From positions 3,472,001 to 3,536,000 of the forward strand of contig NZ_CP039252.1 in assembly GCF_004795855.1 (NCBI RefSeq): 64,000 nt of DNA, in the 5' to 3' direction. A program made the position numbers and the translations under genes. Numbering within the stretch: the stretch's first letter is position 1; every line of letters starts with the position of its first letter. The DNA comes from Hydrogenophaga sp. PAMC20947. GTDB lineage: Bacteria; Pseudomonadota; Gammaproteobacteria; Burkholderiales; Burkholderiaceae_C. Shown piece by piece: positions 38,501 to 47,140 of this stretch. The notes beneath the pieces are model-generated. The model saw only the letters and a program-made list of their open reading frames with translations, was not told where the DNA came from and made no database searches.

Positions 38501-38767
38501 ACACCCCCACGCTCCACCGCGTTGCGGGTCGCTGCCCCCCGAGGGGGCTGGGCCTGCCTTGGGGCGGCCCGGCGGCTGGCCCGTTTGAGCTAACACCCAC
38601 ACGCTCCACCGCGTTGCGGGTCGCTGCCCCCCGAAGGGGCTGGGCCTGCCTTGGGGCGGCCCGGCGGCTGGCCCGTTCTAGCTAACACCCACACGCTCCA
38701 CCGCGTTGCGGGTCGCTGCCCCCCGAAGGGGCTGGGCCTGCCTTGGGGCGGCCCGGCGGCTGGCCCG
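38501..38767. repeat. Tandem array of a 92-bp GC-rich palindromic element (about 2.9 copies)
   Basis: Copies start at 38501, 38593 and 38685, each reading ACACCCACACGCTCCACCGC (first copy ACACCCCCACG), then GTTGCGGGTCGCTGCC, CCCCGAAGGGGCTGGGCCTG and CTTGGGGCGGCCCGGCGGCT. Copies 2 and 3 differ by only a few bases; copy 1 has GAGGGGG in place of GAAGGGG. Each copy can form hairpins. The array fills the gap between the marC gene and the convergent reductase gene. Confidence 0.88.
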
Positions 38768-38773
38768 CTGGCC

Positions 38774-39784
38774 TCAGGCGCTGGGACTCTTCGGGTAAAG
38801 ACCCAGCGTCTGTGCCTGCAGGCGGCTCAAACCCAGCAGGGCGTCGGTGAACGGCGTGGCCACGCCGGTGAGCTGGCCCAACTCGCGCACAGCACTCACC
38901 AATCCATCGAGCTCCAAGGCCTTGCCGGCCTCCACGTCCTGCAGCATCGAGGTTTTGAAAGCCCCCAGCTTGCGGGTCACCGCGTGCCGGTCTTCAGGTT
39001 GCTGATCGATCGGTATGCCGATGTGCTCGCCGATCGCCTTGGCTTCCAGCATCACGGCAGACACAAAGCCCCGCACCAGGTCGTCACCCAGGATGAGATC
39101 GGTCGTGGCACCGGTCAACGCGCTGATGGGGTTGACGGTCATGTTGCCCCAAAGCTTGTACCAGATGTCTTTTTGAATTTGCGGGGAAGCCGTGGCCTTG
39201 AATCCGGACTTCTGCAGCAATGCAGCCAACGCCTGCGCCCGATCGCTGACACCGCCGCCAGGCTCGCCCACGATGAGGCCATCACCAAAGTGGTGGCGCA
39301 CCACACCGGGCGCGTCCAAGGAGCAGCTGGCGTGCACCACGCAGCCCAGCACATGCTTCGTGGGAATCGCCTTCGCGATTTCCCCGGAAGGGTCAACCGA
39401 GGCCAAGGCCTTGCCGGCGAGTGCGCCACCAAAGCCATCGAGGAACCACCAGGGCACACCGTTCATGGCGGTGAGCACGATCGTATCTGGCCCCACCAGG
39501 GGTGCAATTTGTGCCGCCACGGATGCCAGTGAAGGGGCCTTCACGGCGATCACGACCAGATCTTGAACACCCAATTGAGCCGCATCGTTCGACGCCCGAA
39601 CCGGTACCGAAACGGTGGCCTCGCCCGAGCGAAGCTCCAGACCATCACGTTGCAAACTCGAGAGTGTTTCGCCACGCGCCAGCACGCTGAGCTCACACCC
39701 GACCTGCGCCAGATGCACGCCCATCCAGCCGCCAATGGCGCCAGCGCCCACGATCGCGACGCGATCCAGTTTCAATTCACTCAT
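38774..39784 (-). CDS. 2-dehydropantoate 2-reductase family protein
   Basis: A 336-residue protein from the ATG at 39784 (MSELKLDRVAIVGAGAIGGW), with the GAGAIGG nucleotide-binding motif and the C-terminal ApbA/PanE domain including WYKLWGNMTVNPISALTGAT (catalytic Lys in the first half). PanE reduces ketopantoate for pantothenate and CoA synthesis, but many paralogues serve other 2-keto acids. Here it is the last gene of the homoprotocatechuate operon, four bases after the aldolase-like gene, so a role with a pathway keto acid is possible, and I avoid the symbol panE. Confidence 0.88.
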   Translation of the reverse strand: MSELKLDRVAIVGAGAIGGWMGVHLAQVGCELSVLARGETLSSLQRDGLELRSGEATVSVPVRASNDAAQLGVQDLVVIAVKAPSLASVAAQIAPLVGPDTIVLTAMNGVPWWFLDGFGGALAGKALASVDPSGEIAKAIPTKHVLGCVVHASCSLDAPGVVRHHFGDGLIVGEPGGGVSDRAQALAALLQKSGFKATASPQIQKDIWYKLWGNMTVNPISALTGATTDLILGDDLVRGFVSAVMLEAKAIGEHIGIPIDQQPEDRHAVTRKLGAFKTSMLQDVEAGKALELDGLVSAVRELGQLTGVATPFTDALLGLSRLQAQTLGLYPKSPSA

Positions 39785-39788
39785 CGTT

Positions 39789-40574
39789 TCAAACCTTGTA
39801 ACTGGCATCAATGCGGTCGACTTGCCGCACCAGTGCATTGAACACATCACGGCCTGCACCGTGTCTTGGATCGAACTGCAGGGAATCCCGCGTGCATTTC
39901 GATGCGACGTTTTCGGGCACTTCGATGGGCGCGCCCATGGCCAGGGTTGCGGACTGGATTTCGCAGGCGCGTTGCAACGTCCACAAAATCGCGAAGGCGT
40001 GTGGCACGCTGGAACCCCAACTCAACAACCCGTGGTTGCGCAGTATGACCGCGGGTTTTTTGTCTATGCTTGCGATCACTCGCGGGCCTTCTTCTGCATG
40101 GATGGTGATGCCCTCGAAGTCGTGGTACGCCAGCATGCCGTGCAGTTGTGCACTGTAGAAGTTCGTTTGCTGCAAGCCCCCCTGCAAACTGGCCACCGCG
40201 ACCCCCGCGGTGGTGTGGGTGTGCATGACACAGTGCGCGCCCTCGATGCCGCCATGGATGGTGGCGTGCAACACAAAGCCCGCCGGGTTGACCGGGTGCC
40301 TGGAACCGTCCAGCACCTCACCTTGCAGGTTGATCTTGACGAGGTTGCTGGCGGTGACTTCCGAGTAATGGAGCCCAAACGGATTGATCAGGAACTGCTT
40401 GTCATCCCCACTCACGCTGTCGGGCAGCCGCAGTGTGATGTGGTTGTAGATCAGCTCGGTCCAACCCAGGTGATCGAACACACGGTAGCAGGCGGCCAGC
40501 TCCAGGCGCGTGGCCCATTCATCGGGGTGCATACCCGTTGGCGCAGGGGTTTCAATAAGCTTCGGTGCATTCAT
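39789..40574 (-). CDS. Class II aldolase/adducin-family protein
   Basis: The ATG at 40574 (MNAPKLIETPAPTGMHPDEW) gives 261 residues; the open frame upstream only shadows the neighbouring gene. The zinc-binding histidines of the family are in HCVMHTHTTAGVAVASLQ (HTH) and VILRNHGLLSWGSSV; the acidic residue is in the AQLHGMLAYHDFEGITI region. Members include fuculose-phosphate aldolase and many hydrolases/aldolases of unknown role. It lies between hpaI and the reductase gene in the same operon. Confidence 0.9.
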   Translation of the reverse strand: MNAPKLIETPAPTGMHPDEWATRLELAACYRVFDHLGWTELIYNHITLRLPDSVSGDDKQFLINPFGLHYSEVTASNLVKINLQGEVLDGSRHPVNPAGFVLHATIHGGIEGAHCVMHTHTTAGVAVASLQGGLQQTNFYSAQLHGMLAYHDFEGITIHAEEGPRVIASIDKKPAVILRNHGLLSWGSSVPHAFAILWTLQRACEIQSATLAMGAPIEVPENVASKCTRDSLQFDPRHGAGRDVFNALVRQVDRIDASYKV

Positions 40575-40593
40575 GTCGATCTCCGTTCTCAGT

Positions 40594-41412
40594 TCAGTAC
40601 ACGCTGCCCTTGGGCAGTTCAGCAGCAAGGCGGGCTTCTGCCTTGAAGCGCGCAGCCAGCGCGCTGGTCTGGCGCGCAAGGATCTGCGTATCCAGACCCA
40701 CGGCCACAAACACCGCACCCAGTGCCATGTAGTGTTTGGCCTGGGCTTCGTCGCTGGTCAAGATACCTGGCGCTTTGCCCGCATGCAGGATGCGCGCGAT
40801 CGCGTCTTCGATGGCCGCTTGCACATCGGGGTGCCCCGGATTGCCCACGTGGCCCATGGAGGCGGACAAATCGGCGGGGCCGATGAAAACGCCGTCGACA
40901 CCTGGCGTGGCGGCAATGGCATCGAGGTTGTTCAGGGCTTCGGTGGTCTCTGCCTGCACCAGCAGACACACTTGCTCATTGGCCTCTTTGGCGTAGTTCG
41001 GGAAGCGCCCCCAGCGCGAGGCCCGGCCTCCCGCCATGCCACGGATGCCGCCTTGGCCATCGTCTTGCGGATAGCGGCAAGCCCGCACCAACTGAGCCGC
41101 CTCTTCGGCCGTGTCAACCATGGGAACGAGCAGGGTTTGCAGGCCCACGTCGAGGTATTGCTTGATCAGGACCGCGTCGCCGGTCGGGACACGGGCAATC
41201 GCATTCGTCTCCGGGTAGGCGGCAATCGCCTGCGCCTGGCCGAGCAAATCTTGCAGGCCATTGGGTGCGTGTTCACCGTCGATCAGCAACCAGTCAAAAC
41301 CAGCGCCCGCGCAGATCTCGGCGCTGAGGCCACTGGCCAGTCCGACCCACAGGCCGATTTGGGCACGGCGCTGAGCCAGAGCCTGCTTGAATGGATTGAT
41401 TGGGGTTTTCAT
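40594..41412 (-). CDS. hpaI: 4-hydroxy-2-oxoheptanedioate aldolase
   Basis: A 272-residue protein from the ATG at 41412 ([20 protein letters not shown]), which ends [11 protein letters not shown]. It cleaves 4-hydroxy-2-oxoheptanedioate to pyruvate and succinic semialdehyde, the final step of homoprotocatechuate breakdown. The HpcH/HpaI family motifs are [18 protein letters not shown] (catalytic His), [20 protein letters not shown] and [20 protein letters not shown] (metal-binding Asp/Glu). The start at 41430 (six codons earlier) lacks conservation. Confidence 0.96.
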   Translation of the reverse strand: MKTPINPFKQALAQRRAQIGLWVGLASGLSAEICAGAGFDWLLIDGEHAPNGLQDLLGQAQAIAAYPETNAIARVPTGDAVLIKQYLDVGLQTLLVPMVDTAEEAAQLVRACRYPQDDGQGGIRGMAGGRASRWGRFPNYAKEANEQVCLLVQAETTEALNNLDAIAATPGVDGVFIGPADLSASMGHVGNPGHPDVQAAIEDAIARILHAGKAPGILTSDEAQAKHYMALGAVFVAVGLDTQILARQTSALAARFKAEARLAAELPKGSVY

Positions 41413-41422
41413 CATTAGGCTT

Positions 41423-42250
41423 TCAAACAAATCGAAACTTCAGGCAGCCGAGGGGGCCGTAGTCGGCCTCGAAAGCGTCACCGACTTTGGCCGCCACAGG
41501 GCGGGTAAAGCTGCCGGCGAGCACGATTTCACCCGCCTCCAGCCGTTCGCCCCAGGGCGCGAGCTTGTGGGCCAGCCAGGCGATGCCAATGGCCGGGTCA
41601 CCCTGCACGCCCGCCGCCAGACCGGTTTCTTCCACCATGCCGTTTTGCCGCAGGATGGCGCCACACCACGGCAGGTTGATGGCCCGTGGATCAACCCTGA
41701 AAGCCGGGTCCCCCGTGCCCACCACGATGCCGGCGTTGGCCGCGTTGTCGCTGATGGTGTCGTAGACCTTGCGCATGGCTTTGCTGTGGCGGTCGAACTG
41801 CTCGATGCGAGCATCGATGATTTCGATGGCCGGTGTGATGTAGTCGGTGACATCCAGCACATCTTCCACCGTCACATTCGGCCCGCCCAGCGGCGCCTTG
41901 AGCACAAAGGCCAGCTCCACCTCCACGCGCGGCGCGATGAAGTTCGCCATGGGAATGTCCAGCACCTGGCCCGCCTGCGCGGTGTAAAGCATGTCATCCA
42001 GCAGCGTGCCGTAATCGGGTTCGTCGATCTGACTGCTGATCTGCATGGCGCGGCTGGTCAAACCGATCTTGTGGCCGATGACCTTTCGCCCGGCTGACTT
42101 TTCCAGCTCGACCCAGGCGCGGCCAATGCGGTAGCCGTCTTCAATGCTCATGCCGGGGTGGCGTTTGGAGAAATGCTCGACCGGGGTGCGCGAACGTTGC
42201 GACTGTTGCAACTCGGCGGCGAGTTCGGCGATGAGTTCGGGGCTGAACAT
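41423..42250 (-). CDS. hpaH: 2-oxo-hept-4-ene-1,7-dioate hydratase
   Basis: A 275-residue protein from the ATG at 42250 ([20 protein letters not shown]); the TTG start at 42259 would add three residues. It adds water to 2-oxo-hept-4-ene-1,7-dioate to give 4-hydroxy-2-oxoheptanedioate. The hydratase/decarboxylase family blocks are [20 protein letters not shown] (metal-binding), [20 protein letters not shown] and [12 protein letters not shown]. It lies between hpaF and hpaI. Confidence 0.95.
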   Translation of the reverse strand: MFSPELIAELAAELQQSQRSRTPVEHFSKRHPGMSIEDGYRIGRAWVELEKSAGRKVIGHKIGLTSRAMQISSQIDEPDYGTLLDDMLYTAQAGQVLDIPMANFIAPRVEVELAFVLKAPLGGPNVTVEDVLDVTDYITPAIEIIDARIEQFDRHSKAMRKVYDTISDNAANAGIVVGTGDPAFRVDPRAINLPWCGAILRQNGMVEETGLAAGVQGDPAIGIAWLAHKLAPWGERLEAGEIVLAGSFTRPVAAKVGDAFEADYGPLGCLKFRFV

Positions 42251-42255
42251 GGGGG

Positions 42256-42705
42256 TCAATCCTTCTTCTGAAATAGCGGATGCAGGGAGCTGTTTTTGGT
42301 ATCAGCGACTTCATGGCCTTCGTCCACCTGCACAGTGATGCCGATGGGCCGTTCAGCGAGCTGTGCGCTGAATCGCGCTTTGACACAGGCGTCGAGCACC
42401 TCGCCCACGCGCTGGTGCACCGCCGCGCTGCGGCCCTTGGCCATGCGCAGGTTCATGTACACGAAAGCGTAGTCACCGCCCTTGCCCGCAGCCTCACCGG
42501 CCGCACCGCCATCGGCCAGCGCAAAATGTGCGGCCGGGTAGGCCAGCACCCGTGTGCCGCCTGTGGGGAAGACCTGACGGTCTTGCTCATCGCGCACCGA
42601 GAGCATGGCATCACACAAAGCACGACACAAACCGCTCATGTCAACGCCGCCCTCTGCTGCAGGCTTGTCCAGGTTGGGGGTGTAGAGGATGACGAGATGG
42701 GGCAT
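42256..42705 (-). CDS. hpaF: 5-carboxymethyl-2-hydroxymuconate isomerase
   Basis: A 149-residue protein starting MPHLVILYTPNLDKPAAEGG; Pro2 becomes the catalytic N-terminal base after Met removal, as in the tautomerase superfamily. It isomerises 5-carboxymethyl-2-hydroxymuconate to 2-oxo-hept-3-ene dioate-type products. The central insert (ALADGGAAGEAAGKGGDYAF) and the tail QVDEGHEVADTKNSSLHPLF are normal for Burkholderiales homologues. It overlaps or adjoins hpaH by a few bases at 42256. Confidence 0.94.
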   Translation of the reverse strand: MPHLVILYTPNLDKPAAEGGVDMSGLCRALCDAMLSVRDEQDRQVFPTGGTRVLAYPAAHFALADGGAAGEAAGKGGDYAFVYMNLRMAKGRSAAVHQRVGEVLDACVKARFSAQLAERPIGITVQVDEGHEVADTKNSSLHPLFQKKD

Positions 42706-42719
42706 GGAAGGCGTCGCTT

Positions 42720-43646
42720 TCAGAGCCGGGTGGCGACTGAGGTGTACCCGTCGGCACGCGACGCTTGGGCAGGCGGAATGGCCGAGCCGCTGACCGGCTC
42801 GACGGGAAACACCGCGTTGATCTGCCCTGTACCCGACGCGCCGAAGTACGGGGTGAGCACTTCACCTTTGCCTTGGTACTCGCTCCACCCAAGCGCGCCC
42901 AACATCATGGCGGTGTCGTGCATGAAGCCTTCGCCGTGGCCCTTGGCCGCGTATTCAGGCAGCATCTCGCAGAAGTCTTTCCACTCACCCTGCTCCCACA
43001 TCTCCACCACACGTTTGTCCAAGGTTTCGAGAAAGGGGCTCCAGATGCGGTGTGCGAAATCGGGTGCCAGGCCATTCTGCGCGAAGCGGTGGCTCAATGA
43101 GCCACTGGCGAGGAAAGCCACGGTGCCGTCGTAGTGATCTTCCACCGCTTTGCGCATGGCCCAGCCCAAACGCGCGCTGTCGTTGAGGTAGTGCACAGTG
43201 CAAAGGGCCGACACCGAGACCGCCTTGAAATGTTGATCGGCGTTCATGTAGCGCATGGGAACCAGGGTGCCGTACTCGGGGGCGAGTGTGGTGGCATCGT
43301 GGGCCAGCGTTTCAACACCATGCTCGTTGCACACCCGCGCAAGCAGCTTGCCGAGCACCGGGTTGCCCGGAATTTCATAGGCCATGTTGCTGATGAAATG
43401 CGGCAACTCGTTGCTGGTGTAGTTGCCCTTGAAGTGCTCGGCGCAGTTGATGTGGTAATTCGCATTGACCAACCAATGGGTGTCAAACACCACGATGGTG
43501 TCCACGCCCAGCTCCAGACAGCGGCGGCGAATTTCCAGATGGCCATCGATGGCTGCTTGCCGCGTGCCGTGGCGTGGGCCAGGCAGCTCGCTCAGGTACA
43601 TCGAAGGAACGTGGGTGATCTTGCCGACCAGTGCGAGCTTGCCCAT
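42720..43646 (-). CDS. hpaD: 3,4-dihydroxyphenylacetate 2,3-dioxygenase (homoprotocatechuate dioxygenase)
   Basis: A 308-residue protein from the ATG at 43646 (MGKLALVGKITHVPSMYLSE), with the LigB-type (class III) extradiol fold. Metal-ligand candidates are His12, His in FDTHWLVNANYHINC and Glu in the middle, with the late EMLPEYAAKGHGEGFMHDTA segment. It opens the ring of homoprotocatechuate with O2 to 5-carboxymethyl-2-hydroxymuconate semialdehyde, using Fe2+ or Mn2+. It lies directly after hpaE (two-base gap). Confidence 0.96.
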   Translation of the reverse strand: MGKLALVGKITHVPSMYLSELPGPRHGTRQAAIDGHLEIRRRCLELGVDTIVVFDTHWLVNANYHINCAEHFKGNYTSNELPHFISNMAYEIPGNPVLGKLLARVCNEHGVETLAHDATTLAPEYGTLVPMRYMNADQHFKAVSVSALCTVHYLNDSARLGWAMRKAVEDHYDGTVAFLASGSLSHRFAQNGLAPDFAHRIWSPFLETLDKRVVEMWEQGEWKDFCEMLPEYAAKGHGEGFMHDTAMMLGALGWSEYQGKGEVLTPYFGASGTGQINAVFPVEPVSGSAIPPAQASRADGYTSVATRL

Positions 43647-43648
43647 GT

Positions 43649-45118
43649 TCAGACTCCCCAATGTGGAATATGGTGTGAACCCATCGACACCGCAATGTTC
43701 TTGGGTTCCAGAAATACCTCGTAGCTCCAGGTGCCGCCTTCGCGCCCCGTGCCACTGGCTTTGGTGCCGCCGAAGGGTTGGCGCAGATCGCGCACGTTCT
43801 GGCTGTTCACAAAGCACATGCCGGCTTCGACAGCGGCAGCCACGCGGTGGGCCTTGCCGATGTTTTCGGTCCACACGTAGCTGGACAGTCCGTAGGCGAT
43901 GTCATTGGCCTTCGCGATGGCATCGGCCTCGTCTATGAAAGGAATCAGGCACGCGACGGGGCCGAAAATTTCTTCTTGCGCGATGCGCATGCGGTTGTCG
44001 ACATCGGCGAACACGGTCGGCCAGACGAAATTGCCTTTTTGCACGCTGGCCGCCAGTTCCGGCGCATAGCTGGGCCGGTCGATGCCGCCGCACACCATCG
44101 TGGCGCCCTCTTTCGGACCCAGCTCGATGTAGCTGCGCACCTTGGCGAGGTGGGCCGGGCTGATCATGGGCCCAACGGTGGTGGACTCGTTCATCGGATC
44201 GCCCACCACGATGCGCTTGGCGCGCTCGCTGAACTTCGCCACAAAGTTTGCGTAGATGCTTTGCTGCACCAGGATGCGGCTGCCCGCCGTGCAGCGCTCA
44301 CCGTTGTTGCTGAAGATCATGAAGATCGCAGCATCCAGCGCGCGGTCCAGGTCGGCGTCGTCAAAGATCACGAAGGGGCTCTTGCCACCCAGCTCCATGC
44401 TGAATTTTTTCAGGCCCGCGGCTTGCACGATGCGGTTGCCCGTGGCCGTGGAACCGGTGAAAGAAATGGCACGCACATCAGGATGGGCGCAAAGCGGTTC
44501 GCCCGCTTCTTTGCCCATGCCGTGCACGATGTTGAGCACGCCGGCCGGGATGCCCGCCTCCAACGCCAGCTCGCCCAAGCGTGCTGCGGTGAGCGGCGAG
44601 AGCTCGCTCATTTTCAACACCGCCGTGTTGCCGAAGGCCAGACACGGTGCGACCTTCCAGGTCGAGGTCATGAAAGGCACGTTCCACGGACTGATGAGCG
44701 CGCACACACCGACCGGGTGGAACAGCGTGTAGTTCAGGTGCGTGGGCGTGGGGTAGGTGTGACCGTCCACGCGGGTGCACATCTCGGCGAAGTACGAGAA
44801 GTTGTCGGACGCGCGGGGAATCAGTTGTTTGCCGGTTTGGGAAATCGTTTGCCCGGTGTCTTGCGTTTCGGTTTGCGCGATTTCGGGCACGTGTCGGGCG
44901 ATCAAGTCACCGAGCGCGCGGATTTTTTCGGCGCGCTCGGTGGCGGGCAGGCCCGCCCAAGCGGGGAAGGCGTCTTTCGCAGCTTGTACAGCGGCGTTGA
45001 CTTCTGCCTCGGTGCCTGCAGCGACCTCGGCGAGCACCTCCTGCGTAGCGGGATTGACGGTTTCGAAATAGCTGCTGCCGGCAACCGATTTTCCATTGAT
45101 GAGGTGATTGATTTTCAT
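43649..45118 (-). CDS. hpaE: 5-carboxymethyl-2-hydroxymuconate semialdehyde dehydrogenase
   Basis: A 489-residue aldehyde dehydrogenase starting MKINHLINGKSVAGSSYFET. ALDH motifs: the catalytic Glu in AAGLKKFSMELGGKSPFVIF, the catalytic Cys in FSNNGERCTAGSRILVQQSI, and FTGSTATGNRIV for NAD binding. It oxidises the ring-cleavage aldehyde to the dicarboxylate. It is the first gene after a palindromic element that separates it from hpaG2. Confidence 0.97.
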   Translation of the reverse strand: MKINHLINGKSVAGSSYFETVNPATQEVLAEVAAGTEAEVNAAVQAAKDAFPAWAGLPATERAEKIRALGDLIARHVPEIAQTETQDTGQTISQTGKQLIPRASDNFSYFAEMCTRVDGHTYPTPTHLNYTLFHPVGVCALISPWNVPFMTSTWKVAPCLAFGNTAVLKMSELSPLTAARLGELALEAGIPAGVLNIVHGMGKEAGEPLCAHPDVRAISFTGSTATGNRIVQAAGLKKFSMELGGKSPFVIFDDADLDRALDAAIFMIFSNNGERCTAGSRILVQQSIYANFVAKFSERAKRIVVGDPMNESTTVGPMISPAHLAKVRSYIELGPKEGATMVCGGIDRPSYAPELAASVQKGNFVWPTVFADVDNRMRIAQEEIFGPVACLIPFIDEADAIAKANDIAYGLSSYVWTENIGKAHRVAAAVEAGMCFVNSQNVRDLRQPFGGTKASGTGREGGTWSYEVFLEPKNIAVSMGSHHIPHWGV

Positions 45119-45143
45119 AGGATGTCTTTCTCCGTTCAGGCCG

Positions 45144-45224
45144 AAAACGGGGTCAGAGCCCGATTTCGATGAGGGGGTTTTCTCCGTCCGGGTCAGTTTC
45201 TTGAAGTGAGACCCGACCCCATTT
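45144..45224. repeat. About 80-bp imperfect palindromic element with GGGGTC ends
   Basis: The ends read AAAACGGGGTC and GACCCCATTT, an inverted repeat; inner GGGTC and GACCC copies sit at 45190-45216. This is typical of REP/MITE-like elements mobilised by Y1-type transposases. The stop codon and last residues of hpaG2 lie inside it. No transposase gene is in the window. Confidence 0.6.
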
Positions 45225-45987
45225 GCGCCGACGCAATGGTGTTGAGCAAAGCCCCAATGCCGTCGATTTCAGTCACGACCACGTCACCTGGCAGGCAATC
45301 GACCACGCCGTCCGGTGTACCTGTCAGGATCAGGTCCCCGGGCATCAGCGTCATGAAGGCGCTGAAGTATTCGATCAGCGTCGCCACATCGAAAATCATG
45401 TCATTCGTTTGACCTTGCTGCGTGAGTTGGCCGTTCACCGTGGTCTTGAGCGCCAGCGCTTGCGGATCGGGAATGTCGGCCGCGTCCACCAGCCAGGGGC
45501 CAAGGGGGGTGCAGGTATCGCGGTTCTTTACGCGCAGGTTGGGCCGGTACCAGTTTTCCAGGTAGTCGCGAATCGCGTAGTCGTTGGCCACGGTGTACCC
45601 GGCCACAAAGTCCAGCGCGGTGGCCTTCTTCACGTTTTTGGCTTCGCGCCCCATCACCACGGCGAGTTCGCATTCGTAGTGCATGAACTTCACGCCATCG
45701 GGCCGCACCGTGAAGGCGCGGTGACCGATCAAAGACGCTTCGCCCTTGAGGAAAGCCAAGGGCTCAACCGGCGGTTTGAACTCGAGCTCTTTGGCGTGGT
45801 CGGCGTAGTTGAGCCCCAACGCAAGGATGGTGCGCGGGCGCGAAACTGGCGCGAGAGGTGGCAGCCAGACCACATCATCAAAGTTCACACGGCGCCCCGC
45901 AAACGCAGGGGTAAGCAATTCGAGTTGCCCATCCTTTTCGACCGCGTTGTGCACAGCACCGGCCCAGGCAATGCGTGCGCGCTTCAT
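45193..45987 (-). CDS. hpaG2: HpaG-like fumarylacetoacetate hydrolase-fold isomerase/decarboxylase, C-terminal half (HpaG2)
   Basis: A 264-residue protein starting MKRARIAWAGAVHNAVEKDG. The FAH-fold motifs are LNYADHAKELEFKPP, MHYECELAVVMGREAKNVKK (metal-binding Glu-x-Glu) and TGTPDGVVDCLPGDVVVTEI. In E. coli C the two halves are fused in one HpaG; here they are separate genes with an ATGA overlap. It acts as 4-hydroxyphenylacetate degradation isomerase/decarboxylase. The last residues (MGSGLTSRN) are encoded inside the palindromic element at 45144-45224. Confidence 0.93.
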   Translation of the reverse strand: MKRARIAWAGAVHNAVEKDGQLELLTPAFAGRRVNFDDVVWLPPLAPVSRPRTILALGLNYADHAKELEFKPPVEPLAFLKGEASLIGHRAFTVRPDGVKFMHYECELAVVMGREAKNVKKATALDFVAGYTVANDYAIRDYLENWYRPNLRVKNRDTCTPLGPWLVDAADIPDPQALALKTTVNGQLTQQGQTNDMIFDVATLIEYFSAFMTLMPGDLILTGTPDGVVDCLPGDVVVTEIDGIGALLNTIASAQMGSGLTSRN

Positions 45988-46667
45988 GCGGTCTCTCCCA
46001 AGGTTTTTGCCACGGTGTGCACCACCGGCTTGAATCCGGCTGCAGAAATTTCGACGGTGTCACCGGCTTTTGCCAACGGACGGCCGCCGTCTTCCAGACA
46101 ATCGGTTCCGAGCATCAACACGTCGCCTGGCAGAAGGATCATGAACTCGCCGACATCGGCCAACAGTTGAGCGGCCGGTCGCACCAGATCAGCCAGGGTC
46201 ACCGTCTGTTTCCAAACCCCATTGATGCGCACCTCGATTTGCAAGGCATCCAAGGCCACCGGCATGCGGACCAACGCTGGCCCCACGCCAAGCAGGCCAT
46301 CGGCGCACCGGGTCTTCACCGGTGGTCGGAAGTAGCTGTCGTGCGGCACACACCAGTCGTTAAGCAAAACACAGCCGGCCAGCGCACTCAGGCTCGGCCT
46401 GGAACAGCCGGGCAGGGGCTCACCCATCACCAGCCCGATCGTGGCGCCCACGGCCAATACATCGGCGCCCGGTGGCAGCACCACCAGACCACCTGACGGC
46501 AAAAAAGTGTTCGCGGTCTTGACGTACAGCACCGGCGCCTGAGGGGGTGCTTTGTACGGCGATTCCTGCATGCGGGGAGCCCACAGCGCGTGTTCGCGCT
46601 GGAAATTGAGCAGCGTTCCGTAAACGGTGCCACTGGGGCTCCAGTGGTGGGCCAGGTGGGTGTTCAT
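45984..46667 (-). CDS. hpaG1: HpaG-like fumarylacetoacetate hydrolase-fold protein, N-terminal half (HpaG1)
   Basis: A 227-residue protein starting MNTHLAHHWSPSGTVYGTLL, FAH fold, with PGADVLAVGATIGLVMGEPL and DWCVPHDSYFRPPVKTRCAD. It is the partner of HpaG2 and overlaps it by four bases, so the two are translationally coupled. In this family the first half lacks some metal-binding acids (LGTDCLEDGGRPLAKAG), consistent with a structural or weakly active half. Confidence 0.92.
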   Translation of the reverse strand: MNTHLAHHWSPSGTVYGTLLNFQREHALWAPRMQESPYKAPPQAPVLYVKTANTFLPSGGLVVLPPGADVLAVGATIGLVMGEPLPGCSRPSLSALAGCVLLNDWCVPHDSYFRPPVKTRCADGLLGVGPALVRMPVALDALQIEVRINGVWKQTVTLADLVRPAAQLLADVGEFMILLPGDVLMLGTDCLEDGGRPLAKAGDTVEISAAGFKPVVHTVAKTLGETA

Positions 46668-47140
46668 TCGGCGGGCTCACTTTCTATTTCGAGGGGTTGT
46701 TCCAGCGCAATCACGCGGTCAAGCAAAACATACAGCCGCGCCAGCTGCGCTTCACCCAGGCGCTCTTCCATCCAGGCGTAGTGGGCTTCGATGGTGGTGG
46801 AGAGGTTGCGCACCAGCTTCAGCCCCGCGGTGGTGGCGCGCACCACGGTGCGCCTCGCGTCTTGCGGGCAACGCTCGCGCTGAATCAATCCGTCGCGTTC
46901 CATGCGCGCGAGCACCCCCGTGAGGCTGGGCCCGAGCAGCAAGGCTTCGCGTGCAATGCGCCCGGTTTCGACCCCTGCGGGATCGCCGGCGTGCTCGCCC
47001 AACACACGCAACACGCGCCACTGCTGATCCGACAGCCCATGCTCGCGCAGACTGGGCCGGGTGTGCTGCATCACGGCCTCACGCGCTTCAAGCAGCAGGC
47101 GCGGCAGGTTGCGGTGAACAAAGGGGGTTGCAGCGCTCAT
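46664..47140 (-). CDS. hpaR: HpaR, MarR-family repressor of homoprotocatechuate genes
   Basis: The ATG at 47140 (MSAATPFVHRNLPRLLLEAR) gives 158 residues of MarR length; a start 27 codons upstream is not conserved. The wing HTH includes LSDQQWRVLRVLGEHAGDPA and LLGPSLTGVLARMERDGLIQ, then RRTVVRATTAGLKLV. HpaR represses the meta-cleavage operon and is released by 4-hydroxyphenylacetate derivatives. It overlaps hpaG1 by four bases and heads the operon; a palindrome covers its own start codon. Confidence 0.94.
   Translation of the reverse strand: MSAATPFVHRNLPRLLLEAREAVMQHTRPSLREHGLSDQQWRVLRVLGEHAGDPAGVETGRIAREALLLGPSLTGVLARMERDGLIQRERCPQDARRTVVRATTAGLKLVRNLSTTIEAHYAWMEERLGEAQLARLYVLLDRVIALEQPLEIESEPAE

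Noticed and set aside
38501..38767. CRISPR array
   Set aside because: The three units are continuous 92-bp repeats without unique spacers and without cas genes nearby.
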